From Sphagnum compactum (Eukaryota > Bryophyta > Sphagnopsida > Sphagnales): a stretch of 64,000 nucleotides of DNA. Position numbers and translations under genes: made by a program. Where the stretch lies: assembly GCA_965153455.1 (NCBI GenBank), contig OZ234496.1, positions 13,508,304 through 13,572,303 of the forward strand, in the 5' to 3' direction. Positions within the stretch are counted from its first letter, which is position 1; each line of letters begins with the position of its first letter. Below the pieces are notes generated by a model that worked only from the letters and a program-made list of their open reading frames with translations, made no database searches and had not been told where the DNA came from. Below are positions 23,440 through 36,534 of the stretch, one piece after another.

Positions 23440-25605
23440 ACCATCAACCTTTAAGCATCAAAAGTATATCGTGATTTTTTGTTCTTCCACCATGTCATGG
23501 CCTCTTCATAAGGGAAATTTTCAATATTGTAAAATTGTTGTGCATAAAAACAAGTGCACAAATCCAAGTGGCAAGTCAAGTGGTTTCTCAATTTATTTTT
23601 CATGAATGCCACTAGCAAGAAACAATGCTCATTTTTAATAAATCCAAGGAGTTGAACACATGCAATTTCAACAAGTTTTATGAATTTTGAAAGCTTGCAC
23701 TTGAAGATGGAAGAAGAATTGATCTTGTCCCATAATCAAGTGACAGGATTCACAAGAGATTCCTCTTTCACGACTGCTTCACTATTTGCAACCATTTTCA
23801 CTTTTAAAAAAGAGCACTGCACATCCAAACCATGGCCATCTAAGATAGCTTTCACAATAACCGCCTATTTTCCCACCTTGCAAAACATAGAGTAGACAAC
23901 CTTGATGACAGTCAAATGCTGATGGAAAACATATTCAACATCATTGGGGTGATCAACCCAAAAATTAAGGTAAATCACACTTAATGCCAACATAAGATCA
24001 TGGTTTGGGAATCTCCCCTCCAACTCATGGTTTGGGAAAACTTGGTAGCATCTTCACAAGATTTTTTCACATGAGCCAATACCTTGGGAAAACTTGGCCT
24101 CAACACAGGTCTAACATCCCCTTTCACAAGACAACGTTGGTTCACAAAATATTTAGAACCAGAAAATTCAATAACAAGGCAATCAGCTTCCTCACCATTT
24201 AGGTCTGCACATTAGCTCAATGGCAAAAAAAATTTGGTGAATGTCTCAAGAGCCTTCAACTCATCAAATGCAGGGTCATCAAATTTGTTGTAGGGATCAC
24301 TATAAAGCCGATAAAACTCCAATTGGCAGATCTTCATTGCATCAATAAAATCACAAACAAATACGTTGCAAGATTGTCCAAACTTGATCAAAGTATGCAC
24401 ACAATCCAAAAGCGGCAAAATGGCACGCAAACCAAAAATCAGCTCCAAGTCACATAAGAGGTTCAAATTTTTAGTGGTAGTGTTGTTCTTCACAACATCA
24501 TCATGCATCTTTGCAATTAAAGGTCGATACTACTCCATCACACATCTCACTAAAGACAACATGTTGATCCATCTAGTTTTCACGTTTTTCAACAGTTTGT
24601 TTCCTTTCTTTGTAAGCACATCACACAAGCTTTGAAATTCAAGGAATTTTTTAGGTGAATGAGAGAAAAACCCATATAAAGCCTACAAGAAGGATTCCAA
24701 TCAAGTAACCAAACTCAGTTTTGATAAAACCAACATAACCAAATTGGTTTAATGAACAAAACAACGTATTCCCATCAAAAATGGAGCCACATGTTCTTTC
24801 ATTTTTGTAGTGACACCAGCTTTGGCACCTTGAAACACATTACTACCATCGCAGCCCATTGAAATGAGCTTGGCTCCCAATTGCTCAGCACGCAAACCCC
24901 CAAATGTGACCATGGTAATGAGCATCAAATGAAAAACATTCTCAATTGTCCCTTGCACACCCACCTTCTTTAGACAAGCCAAAAGTGGAATTTGTTTCCA
25001 ACTTTGAACAACATATAAATGCAAAGAAATCCAAAATGTATTATCTATTGCAATATCTCCATTATCGTTGACAGATATAAAAGTTACAACAACAACATTT
25101 TTAGTGGATTCCAACAACAACTCATTCATGGATTCAGCTATGCCCCACCCTATAAAATCCGTCCAATATTTTTTTAAAGTGTGTTTGACCTTAAGCATAA
25201 TGAGGAGGTCTTTCAAACCTTCAAAATTTGTCATACCTCGACGTCTAGACATCAAATGGTAGACTGAAGCAAATTGGACAAAAAAAATTGTTTTGAGGAA
25301 TTTTTGAAGTACTACATCAAGAATAGAAGGACACTCAGAAGTAGTGTAAAGTTGTTGATTCTATACATGCTGGCACTTACCACTAAAATAAAAAAAACAC
25401 CTACTTCCACCCCTGAACTAGCAACTTTGGCTTTGCGGCAACCTACATGTTTCAACAAGTTATTGAGTTTCAGAATAAGAAGTTTTTCTTTGCCTTCTAC
25501 CTTTGAACAAATAACACAACGTACCTTATGCACATTACCTTTGCAGTCTATTACAAACTCTGCCCAAGGAAAACACGCAACCCACTTATCTTGAAAGTGT
25601 CACAC
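23440..25605 (-). pseudogene. Decayed hAT-like transposase, lineage 1, copy a
   Basis: Reading the minus strand from 25,605 down to 23,440 gives an almost complete transposase broken by stops and small shifts. An N-terminal zinc finger (VRCVICSKVEGKEKLL, ~25,475-25,525) comes first. Then the core: KYWTDFIGWGIAESM, FGGLRAEQLGAKLISMGCDG and FQGAKAGVTTKMKEHVAPF (25,255-24,780). Then KNVKTRWI (~24,580) and LIFGLRAILPLLDCVHTLIKF in two blocks near 24,380-24,440. The C-terminal block KNKLRNHLTCHLDLCT lies near 23,560-23,610. An in-frame stop interrupts the block after the RWI motif. Same family as the relic at 31.8-33.9 kb. Plant cut-and-paste element; not active. Confidence 0.8.
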
Positions 25606-25839
25606 GCCTTCATGCTCTCCTTTTTTTTTCCATTATTGGGCTCAGATTTAAAGGCTCTTCTGCAAGTTGTGAAGCATTTAACTTAGGATGAACCTAAGCC
25701 TCAACATTAAGAATAGGGAAGATGAATCTGAATTTAAAATTGGGGGACCAACAAAGGAGGAAACATTGTCAGTCACGAAATGCACGAAATTAATCTCACA
25801 AAAAATGCAGAAATTGATTTTAGAATTTGTCAATCATAA

Positions 25840-26560
25840 ATCTTTCATTCAAAGATTGCTCATCACTCACAGATTGCTCCTTGCTTTCAAATCGTTCTTC
25901 GCACTCACTCATAGATCACTCCTTGCTCTCACTCACATATCGTTCCTCACTTTCATTCATAGATCATTCCTTGCTCTCATTCACAAATCACTCTTTGCTC
26001 ATGTTCACAAACCACTCACAAAGATCGTTCAATAATCTCGCAATCATTCGTGTTCACTCATGCTCATAGTCACTCATGTCCATTCAATGTTCACAATCAT
26101 TGACAGTCACTCATGCTCGCTCAATGCTCATAATTGCGCACAATCAAATCATTTGTGTTTTTTCGCAATCACTTGTAAATCTCCCAGATCATTCATGTTC
26201 ACAATCACTCAGAAACTTCCCGGATTACACATGGTCATAATGCAGAAGCAAACATTCATGTTCACAACACAAATGCAAACACAAACACTCATGCTTAAAC
26301 ACAAACACAAATGCAAACATTCATGTTCAAACATAGACGCAGACATTCATGCTCACAACACAGATGTAGACATTCACAATGAGATACTTGTGCTCATGCT
26401 CACAATGCAAACGCAGACACTCATGCTCATGGTCACAACGTAGATGTAAACACTCATGGTCACAACACAAATGTAGACACTCACAGTCACAGTCCCTCAT
26501 TCAACGTTCACAGTCTTTCACTCAACACTCACATTCCCTCCTAATCACTCATGAAGACAT
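25840..26560. repeat. Low-complexity CACTCATG/TCACAA array
   Basis: About 700 bp of degenerate short repeats (CACTCATGCTCACAA, GATTGCTCATCACTC, CAAACACAAA). Open frames through it are His/Ser/Leu-rich artefacts. It adjoins the 5' end of the hAT relic. Confidence 0.75.
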
Positions 26561-27479
26561 AGCCTCATAATCACTCATGATCACACATACATTCCCTTTT
26601 AATCATTACAGATCACTCATGCATAGAAGCTAGAACTTCACAGATTAATCACATTTTTCACAAATCACATTCTCACAAGACTTGTGATTCACGTAAATGC
26701 ACAAAAACTTGGAAGTTGGAAGTGATAAAACTAACATACCTTGAAACTTGGAAGTTTAAAAATCTTGTGCGTGGCCGCTTGAAATCGTTGTACCACTTGC
26801 TTCAATGCTTCGACTAGCAACCATCAACAACATTTTGTGAATGATGAGCAATTTGTGAAAAATAAACAATCTTGCGGATCTGCCTTTCATACATGGACGA
26901 TTGTGACTTCATTACTCAACGTCAATATCGTCTCCAAAAGCTTTGAAGTTCAACAATGAATACATTGTACAACTTTATTGTTGAAGCTTCACTAAATCAA
27001 CAACATCTATAGAATCTAAATCCACATAAACACCCTTGGCTACATATGTTGAAATTTTTTATACGCAACAACTACACAAAAAAATGGAGGTTGAAAATGT
27101 GTTATTACAAGATCTCAAAGGAGTTGGAAAAGCGAAAACCTCCTCTGAGTTGTGAGAAGGAATGGCAATGGTGACAATGATGAACTAGGCAACACCACTA
27201 TATCACTATTCAAAACCCTAGCGTTTGGTGAATTTTTTAAAAAACTTAATTAGTTTCCAAGCCTACAAGTCACAAGGTCAAATCTTGGGTAGCTTTTTGG
27301 TGATTTTTAGCCACAAAAAAAACACTGGCACTCACCAATGCATAGTGCAGAATGGATGCCAAAATGCTTGTAATGTGGATAGGAAACATTTTTTTATCGT
27401 CACATAACTAACCACAGTGGTTAACTATGTGATTAACCATTCACATGTATCTTTAACCACTTTGGTTATGTTACTATTA
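26561..27479. other. Gene-free spacer
   Basis: No credible exon is seen. A near-palindrome, TCACATAACTAACCAC followed by AGTGGTTAACTATGTGA, lies at 27,400-27,432. A related ACTAACCACCATGGTTAGC occurs at 41,849. Confidence 0.45.
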
Positions 27480-27738
27480 ATCACAAACTTGCCCTTTACA
27501 AGGTTTAGTGCTTTTATAACACTTTAACAATGTGTTCAAAATTAAGTGTTAATCAAATGTTCATATAATCATTATATGATATTATAATTGCATTGTAACA
27601 CATTGTGATGATCAAACATTGTGTTATAATACCATAACAACATTTTGTCAATAATTTAACATTTACTAACATTTAATTTTGAACACATTATTAAAATATT
27701 CTAAAGGCATAGATACATGGAAGGGGCAAGTTTGTGAT
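27480..27738. mobile_element. Small foldback element, about 259 bp
   Basis: It begins ATCACAAACTTGCCC (27,480) and ends GGGCAAGTTTGTGAT (27,738), a perfect 15-bp inverted pair. The interior also pairs loosely (AATGTGTTCAAAATTAA versus its inverse near 27,680). The flanks AACCATTCACATGTATCTT (27,435) and AACCATCCACATGTATCTT (27,739) are direct repeats, so element and flank were duplicated together or the true ends lie further out. MITE-like; superfamily uncertain. Confidence 0.65.
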
Positions 27739-30700
27739 AACCATCCACATGTATCTTCCTACCTACCAAGTATACTCATCAAGTTTCTCACCCAATTAGA
27801 CTACCTACATACTTGCTTGTGATACTTATCCAATTACGTATGTAGTTACCTTGGTGATGTGAGATGAAAGGAGGAAGTTTAACATGATAAGTATCAAATT
27901 CATGAGATTACCCAACCTTTTCATTTACTTGGGTTTAACATTTTTTTATTTTTCAATATGGTGAAAATTTAATGTTCTTTTGGGTTTTTTTGGGAAAAAA
28001 TCCCATTTTTTTTACTGAATATATATTTTTCCTTTTCATTGGATTCTATCCAAAGTTCTAGCAGGTAGCCAAAAATATAGAAGGATTCTTATTTTTATTC
28101 TCATGTTTTTATAGCCAAATCTAGCTAAATCATCATATGGATGATCACCACTTTGGGTACATCACAAAATTGAGTGTTCCCAACAATTGCCTAGAAGCAA
28201 TAATGCCCTTTCCTATGGGGGCAAGGCCTTAACACATCACAAGAATACAAACTAATTTTGAAACTAACCAAAACTAACTTGTTCACTATCCTTTTTATAG
28301 AGCATTTCATTTTCCCCCTTTCCCCACCAGTGTCCATGAAAAATATAATAATTCCAAATCTATTTTGAAATTTCACCTTTTGAAAACAATTATTATTCAT
28401 TTTGTCAATGTGGAAGCTAACCTATACAAGGGTATTTCGTGGTTTCCAATACATGTCCCATTATTTGAAAGTAATAGTCCCCAAAAGCAAGCTTGCATTT
28501 TTTAATGGTTTGAATCCACTTGATTCAAACTCTTTTTTAAATCTATGTGCTCTAATGCAATTTAGGTAAAACAATGATTTTTATTGGTAGAATAAGCTAA
28601 AGTTTTTGCAATTTTGGGCTTGAAAATGACAAATGACATGTATTTTCTTCTCACACATATAGAAAAGGCTTTCCAAATTTGTATAATAAGTTTCAAATTA
28701 TATAATAATATTTCATGAGAACTTTCAATTTCACATTGGAATCCCAATGAAAATATATGTTTATAAGACAATCATGAATCCCAGTGTTTCTTTTTCACAT
28801 CTTGTTTATTTTTCTTTTCAAATAGCAAATGAAAAAAAATGATGTTTTTGATGGGGGGTGTTCACCATTTTTTGAATAAGATATTTTTTTAATTTTATAT
28901 TTTGACCTATGTACCAGTGTTTTTTTAATGACTTGAAATCTATATCTTCTACCTCTTATGCTTAAAAAGTAGGGCAAAAACTAAAGGAAAACCGCCCAAA
29001 AATTACATGTGAGAATGAGTTTTGCCTATGTTTTATCCTAAACCCTAATGTTGATCATTGCACATGATGAGATTGAAAGTTATCCAACCCAAAATGGTTC
29101 CATTGAGGCATCCATCATCACTAATGCCTACTCATTGTTGTCATCCTTTAGTCAAAAAACAATGAGCACTACATAGGTCATTTGTGACTTACAAACCAAC
29201 CACTCTCGTCATTGCCAAATTGTGTAATTAAAATTTAGTATGTTATATATAATGTTAAATATGTTCATTTGACAACCTCATTCAATGTGTAAAGGACTCC
29301 TCAAGCTTTGAAGGTGAATCAATGAAAATGACATGCATCAAGCTTGGTATTGAGCGAAATGAATCATGTTGTGACACCAACGAATTGTGATCAAATTTTA
29401 GTCTTCCATGTAAGAAAAAGGTTTAGAATCCTAAAGCTTAGCTTTTATTTTGATAATTGCAACTTGCATTTGAAGTTTTGAATGTTATGCAAGATCTTGT
29501 TACCATTGCATGCACCTTGTATTGTCACTTTTCATTTTTTCTTACTTCTTGAATCCCACCTTCAAGTTTTACATTGTGCCAATGTGGACAGAATCTTTGG
29601 ACTCGTGTGTGCATTGTGTGATGTGTGTTATTGTCTACATGTTATAACTTGTAAGCTTTCTCAATTGGTAATGGGGGTTGGGCTTTCAACTTGTGAAATG
29701 TTAAGAATGTTCAAGGGTTTTATAAGCAACATTTGCAAAGATAAATTTTCAAGACTTTCATTACTAGGTTTTTGGTTTTTCAAATAGTTCATGTTGATTA
29801 ACTAGTTTTTTTACTAATGGACATGTACATTTTGACTAAACTTGAGGTTTAAATAACATGTATATTTTTTGACTAATCAACTTGACTAAAGAGACTTATT
29901 TGATGATGTGTGAACTCGAACATTCAATCAAGTTGGACAATAAAATGATCACCTTGGTCAAAATAGCCGATGGTATTATAGTCAAATGGGACATCCTATG
30001 CTAATTAATAGGCCAAACTAGGTAGGTACTAGCCTAGACCTATTTACTTACCATCTTTCCATCCTACAACCTACCTAGGTCTATTTATATCCAACCTACT
30101 TAATTGTAATTACTTAACCTTCCTACCTACCTACCTCTTGCTTTTGGTTCCTAGACCTACCATCCTACAACATACCTACTAATTACCTAACATTTTTAGT
30201 TACCTACATAAAGTTAGTGTATTTGACAAAATGTGAAATAAAGAACTTAACAAAAAATTATTATCATATGAAGGTGGGTCCATTGATAAGAATTTGGTCT
30301 CTTATTGTGAAGGTGAGAAATTTGATTCCTACTACTTGCAACCTATGTGCCACTATGAAAAAATAGGGTGATTTGTAACTAGCCTTGCAACTAGGTTTTT
30401 GAGTTGCAATGACCATTTGTAACTCATTACAATTCAACGTATTTCCACAAGCATATAATAAAAAATTTCATTATCTATATTGAAAGATCCATGAATATAT
30501 TTATATTATACATTGATATAATAGGGCCATTATCTTGTTTTGACTACACTAATTTTAAGGTTTCATTAGTCATTAAAATAATCAATTTTAATGAAATTAA
30601 AAAAATGGCCCTATGTTTGTCATCTTCCATGTGAATATGATTACTTGTCAAATTTTCAATTTACCAACACATTTATCACATCTTTATTGAAAAAACTCAT

Positions 30701-31779
30701 TTTTTGAAATGATTTTTTTTTAATTAATCAGATAGTATCCAAACATGGTTCAAACTATGTGAAATGACATGGTTCAATATACCTTCAACTTTCATAACTA
30801 TTAAAAATAATTTAAATTTTTTTTGGAATATATATAATACACATGTACATTACATTTGTTTCCACAAATATATTCCAATATTTCACTTTATAAAATGAAA
30901 TGGAATAGTTTCTTTTTTAGTATCTTGCTTAAGTTGTATTCTAACATAATATGCAAAAATATTGTGGAATTATTTCAAAGTTTGAGATGGGACACACTCA
31001 AACATGCACACCCCTGGGAAATAGTACAATGTGACACCCCAAAGGGGGTCACCATCATGTGCTTTAACCCACCTTAACCATTTAATAGTGAGGGACTTTT
31101 GAATGGTTAAAATTTTGTAAGTCCCTATGAGTTGCAATTTTTGTTTGTTTTTCAATTTCTTTGTTCCAAAAACATATGTTTTTGAAAGTTTCACTTGAAG
31201 CATTATTCATATGGACTTTGTGGGTTGTCCTTTTAAGACTTCCAAATTGAAAAATGACATTAGGTTCTATTAATGTAAGTGTTGATGTAGACTTGTGAGG
31301 ATTTTTGGTGATTGAACACTTATCAGTCAAAAATTACAATAATGACAGTTTAAAGAATAATGACCATGTCTGTTTAAATATTTTTTATGAATTTCTTAAA
31401 GACTTGTACGAAGTTTTAAATGGTCCAAAAATGAACCACTGTAGCTTGCATTTACCCATTATATAAAAATGATTAAAATGAAAAAGGACTCAATAATACA
31501 ACATTTATATAGTATAATCACATTGTATAGTTTTATGAATAGTTTTTGAATTGTCATAACATAGTGAACATTTTTCTTAAATACCAAAACATTCATATTA
31601 TTTCATAATCAATGAATGTGGACTCAATGAACCTTCATAAAATGTTCTTTAATGAATCAAGGATTCAATGATAATATGGTTTGGTAACATTCATCCAAAG
31701 GAGGACTTTTTGAAAGGATTTTGATGACCAAGTTTTTCTATGTACCTTATATTAAGGGATTTTAAATTAAATATTTTAT
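27739..31779. other. Gene-free AT-rich spacer
   Basis: No coding exon with recognisable content on either strand. A CCTACCTACC-rich patch lies at 30,060-30,190. The open frame at 29,482-29,787 (about 100 codons) has no domain I recognise and no supporting splice context. Confidence 0.5.
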
Positions 31780-33934
31780 TTAGTGAAATTAATAGTTTAT
31801 AAGCTCACCTTTCAAATTAAAACCCCCATAAAGGAAACCAAGGTTGGAACTATTTTATGATGAATATTTAATGACAACTTGTAAAACAACTTGTGTGATT
31901 CAAAGTATCTTGCAACTAAATAAATACCCATAACATGATTGAAAAAGATCTTCCAATTTGGAAACCATTGGCATGGAGGACAAACTCTACATTACAAAAT
32001 TTTGTCCTATGTGTCATAAAGTGGAGGGTCTTGATGAGGTAAGGTAAGGTAATTGTTTGGTCTTCATTAAAACAATAATTACATATTTAATTCCTTGAAA
32101 TGTAGAGGCACCATCAACTCTTAGACACATAAGTTTAATAATCTGATCTTGATACAAATCACCATACATCATTAGAACAAAAAAATGATAGCTTTGATGC
32201 TTGTAGCAATACCACCTTCAACCAAATGTTCAAATGTGAGCCAAATAGGCACACATCTAAACCTAAAACCATAGCAAAGGATGGAAATCCAACTTTGATT
32301 GATAATTGTAGTTATTTCATTTGCAATTTTTAAAAAAAAACTTGAAGCCAAAATTGCTTAAAGGTAATCAACACAACATGATTGAAGCTTTCAACAATTT
32401 CCCAACCGACATAATCCTTCCAATGCTTGGTTGGGTTATTAACCACTTTTAGGAAGGCAACACAAAGATTACATTTATTCATACATACTATGTCATGGTT
32501 TTACTTTGAGATAAAAAATGAAAAATGAGTGCAAATTGAACAAGATTATTTATTTTTTCTACCACAACACCTATAAACACTTGTTGGACCACAAACCCTT
32601 GCCCCTAAACACATACAAGCATTCATTGATCACATGTTGATTTGTGTTCAAAACGTAGTATTCCATTGTTGCCACACATGCAATTGCAATAGTTGCTTTT
32701 TAGTAAATACTAATTTTATCATGAATTTGTAGTAAACTACAATACATAATCAAAATGTACTTCCAACAAAATCATATGCAAAACCTACACTTACTACAAA
32801 ATAAAAAATAAAAATTGATGTAATTCTAATACCTACTTGCATTACATTTGCACTTCTATACTCTTCACAAAAATAGAATCAAACATGTGGTATTCTCTTC
32901 TTCATTCATAAATCCAATGCATGCAACTTGTATAAAAAATAGCAACTAAAATTCTACAAAATGTGCTAACATCCAAAAATGAATGGGAGAGGAAATATAT
33001 CCCAATCTTCCTTCCAAAACCGAAATTCAAATCCACTTACCAAGTATGTCAACTAGTTATTTTTCCTCTTGTCATTACCATGATTATGTCTTTAACACCT
33101 TCCTTCAATCAACATGTTTCCACAAGGATTGTAAATTGGGCACCAAAAGTTTATGCCCTTCAATCATGTTGCAAACTTTGCATTTCACCTAATGCACCAA
33201 GTAGGCGCAAATTCTATTTTAATTTGCTCTCTACCTATTAACAAAAACTACACATTAAGCACACAATCGAACTAGATTCACATACAATCTATTATTTTAA
33301 ACCATTCAATATTTTTTCTAGATTGCAATCACACATTCACCTCATAATTTCTCTTCCATTATTTTCAGATTTTGAATTATCCTTGATAATCAGAATATAT
33401 GATTAGATTTTAATTATTCAATTAGAAAACATAATAGTCTTAGAATATACTCACTATTTCTTCATGAATATGCTACTGTTTTCTTCACCCAGAATTTAAC
33501 ATGTCAAACATTTGTAGTATAAAAGTGTAGAAATCAAAAATGAAAAATAGGAAAATTTATGGTTCACATCCCAACATAATTTTAAATTACATATTGTGTC
33601 TCTATTTTCTAGGAATTCTTTAAATCTATTAGTGTGTGTTGAAACATAATTCCCAACCTTCATCATAATCAAGATTTAAATCTTAAATCCTTTCCCCCAA
33701 AAAAATAATTTAAAAATCAAAACTAAGCAAATGTCTTAATCTTGTTTTGTTAAATTTCTGCCATTCACCTAGTAATAGCACCTTCCCATCAACACTTACC
33801 ATAGATTTTACACAAGCAAGCTTTGTTGCCCATGCATCTTGGAAGTGACAATTCATTTCATACATTTTCTTACTCTTCTTTAAGTTAGATTCTACTTGTG
33901 TCAAATCAAGAATCACATAATCAAGATTAGCCAT
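31780..33934 (-). pseudogene. Decayed hAT-like transposase, lineage 1, copy b
   Basis: Same family as the relic at 23.4-25.6 kb, more decayed. On the minus strand: N-terminal ESNLKKSKKMYEMNCHFQDA (~33,890-33,830), zinc finger VKCKVCNMIEGHKLLVPNLQ with SLWKHV (~33,195-33,110), then PTKHWKDYVGWEIVESFNHV (~32,440), VEGGIATSIK (~32,215), LRVDGASTFQGIKY (~32,115) and KLEDLFQSCYGY (~31,930). Many stops and frameshifts intervene. The gap between the N-terminal block and the finger is about 500 nt, either an intron or an insertion. Confidence 0.7.
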
Positions 33935-34079
33935 AGGGGTTTGCCTAAAACTAACACCATGTGTAAGAATTAGAGAGATTTGATCAAAGAAAACAAAAAT
34001 TGTCTTTGAAATCCTTTGGTAGGCCTAATGGCAACATGATCTATATTTAGATTATGGATGTGAAACAAGTGACAAAGAT

Positions 34080-34700
34080 GATCAACAATGCATTTAGGAG
34101 TCAAAACAATGCATTCTTGATGATGCACTTGAGTCCCAACAATGCATTCAAAATGATGCATGCATTAATCATGACAACACAAACATAAATGGTAGGGATG
34201 ACATGATGATGCATTTTCCACTCATTATTCATGAAAATGCACTCACAATGTGAATCTGACTCAAAAATGACAAATTTAAAAATGATGCACTAAAGCATTC
34301 AAGCAATCACAATGCAAACATGAACTTAGGGATAATACATTTAGGTTGATGCATGAAGCATTAATGCATTCAGGATGTGAACATGAACTTAAGGGTGATG
34401 CACTTAGGCATCATGAACTTAGGCACTCAGGATGCAAACATGGACTCAGGCATTCATGACTCATAACTATGGACATTGTTGAAATTCAAAAATTTTAAGC
34501 ACTTCAACGACAATGTACCCATGCACTTAAGGACTTAAAACTATGGACAAAATTGAAGTTCAAAACTCAGAAATAATTTAAGGACGATGGATTCATGCAC
34601 TTATGGATTCAAAACTATGGATGTAATTCAAACTCAAAACTCATAAGCAACTCAAGGACACATGAGTCGAGACCATTAATGCACGTTACAACACACATGA
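34080..34700. repeat. Degenerate minisatellite around ATGCA(C/T)T
   Basis: Repeats of the type GATGCATTCA, ATGAACTTAGG and ATGCACTTAGG, about 20-40 nt apart and much diverged. Confidence 0.6.
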
Positions 34701-36534
34701 AATTTGAAACTCAAACACAATGGTGACACCGCCCATTGACTATAATTTACAACTTGCAAATGTGCAATGAGGCAACGTGCTTACTTAAGTTTGAGAATGA
34801 ACTTGAAAGTTGAGTGAATGAACCTTGAAGGAGATCAATGATCGATCATCTGACTGGATCCAAAGAGAGACATTACAACTTGTACATCCAAAGCTTTACA
34901 AATTGTGTATTTTCAACTTTGAATAAATCAAATTCATGAATCAAGCTTAAATTCTTACTTTTATATTCCAAAATGCAACAACATAAATATTAAGTACATT
35001 GATTAAATCATTGCAGATTAAATTGTGCAAGCTATAAGCTTGAAGCTTTATATTCATGAACATTCATGAATTAATACTAGTACAAAATTTTAAGGTATCA
35101 ACAAAAACTTATTGTTTGACCAAAAACATGATCACAAATTTAACAAAATCATACAACCCCATTACACCATAATCCAAATCTTGAAAAGGACAAGTTAGGA
35201 ATGCACCGTGCCATCATCCATGATACTCATTGCTTTTGCAAGTTGTAGCTCACTCAATTGCTTCTCCTCAATGTTCATGAAAAATGTTGGCAATGGCTTG
35301 TAGAGGTACATAGAGGGAGGTGGCAAATTTGGCAATGGAGATCAACAAAAATGAAGGCAACACAATGCTACATTAGGTTAGAGATCCAACAAAGTGACAA
35401 ATCCTAGACCTCCAAAGTGGCAAACCTTAAATCTACAATGGTGTAATCTAGTGCATTGATTTTGCAAATAGTGCTATGTGATGGCAACAAGTGCACATTT
35501 TATATGGCCTCCCTTGTGAAGCCCTAACTTTGTAAATCATTATCAAAGGAATTATTTTTAAAATATTAGTTTTTCAATCTTAAAGGAAGGAGCCCCTTCT
35601 GATTCATTAGGGAATTGGCTAAAATTTCCCAATATAAGAAACATTGCTTCTAAGGTCTGACTTTTCAATTTAATTCTAAATAATAAGATCATCTACACCC
35701 ACAATAGTAAAATCAATTGTACATGAAATTTTGGGTGAGTTATAGGAGTCAAATTATGTGAAACTTACACCCTATTTGACACTATCAAGATCCTCAGTTC
35801 TATGAATGGAAAGAGCTACTCTTCAAAAGAAATGACATTTTTTTTATTGGCCTATGTGGCCAAATTTAAATATTCTCTTACCTTATACTATCCATGTTTT
35901 TCACTAAAATGAGTGGGGAGAGAGGAAATATTTTTAAAAAAAAATTAGTTGGTGAATAAAATAGGATGGGGGCACCGCTAGAGACGCTTAAAATGCTTTT
36001 TGTAAGTCTATTTGAAGGTCACTAATTTTACATCGTATCGTTCAAGTTACTTCTCACAAAAAGGTGTTATAGACCCAAGTAGGGATTTCCTTTTCAATTT
36101 TATGATGCAGTTGAAGTGGCGACCATCCATATGATGATTTGGTGATTAAAAACATGATTTTTTATGTTTGTAAAAATTCTTTTTTTTATATTTTTTGCTA
36201 TCTACTAGAACTTGGGATAGGATTTGGAAATTTTTAAAAAATCATTAGACCTTTTCACAAAATTTGGCAAGTCTTTCCCAAAAAAAACCAAAAAAAGAAC
36301 ACTAAATATGCACCATATTGAAAGAAAAATGCTGGACGTGAGTGAATGCAAAGTCCTCAATCAAGCTCATGAGTTTGATAGGTATCATGTCCTCAATCAA
36401 GCTCATGAGTTTGATAGTTATCATGCTAACCCTCCGACTTTCACCTCACAACACCTAGGTAGTAAATTAGTAATTACCTATGTCAGTGGATAAGCATCAC
36501 ACAGGCAAGTAATGTAAGTGGTTTACCTTTAGTC
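34701..36534. other. Gene-free spacer with an in-frame 36-bp duplication
   Basis: No credible gene is seen. At 36,353-36,424 a 36-bp unit starting GTCCTCAATCAAGCTCATGA is repeated twice; in the open frame it encodes VLNQAHEFD twice, but nothing else supports coding. At 35,687-35,990 TAAGATCATCTACACCCAC and an inverted GGTGCCCCCATC-type end (right side GGGGGCACCGCTAGAGACGC) may be the ends of a decayed MITE. Confidence 0.45.

Noticed and set aside
25827-26570. His/Ser/Thr-rich open frames
   Set aside because: Produced by the CACTCATG-type array; read in different frames with similar content.
29482-29787. 101-codon Cys/Leu-rich open frame
   Set aside because: No domain, no flanking exons in phase and AT-rich codon use typical of the spacer.
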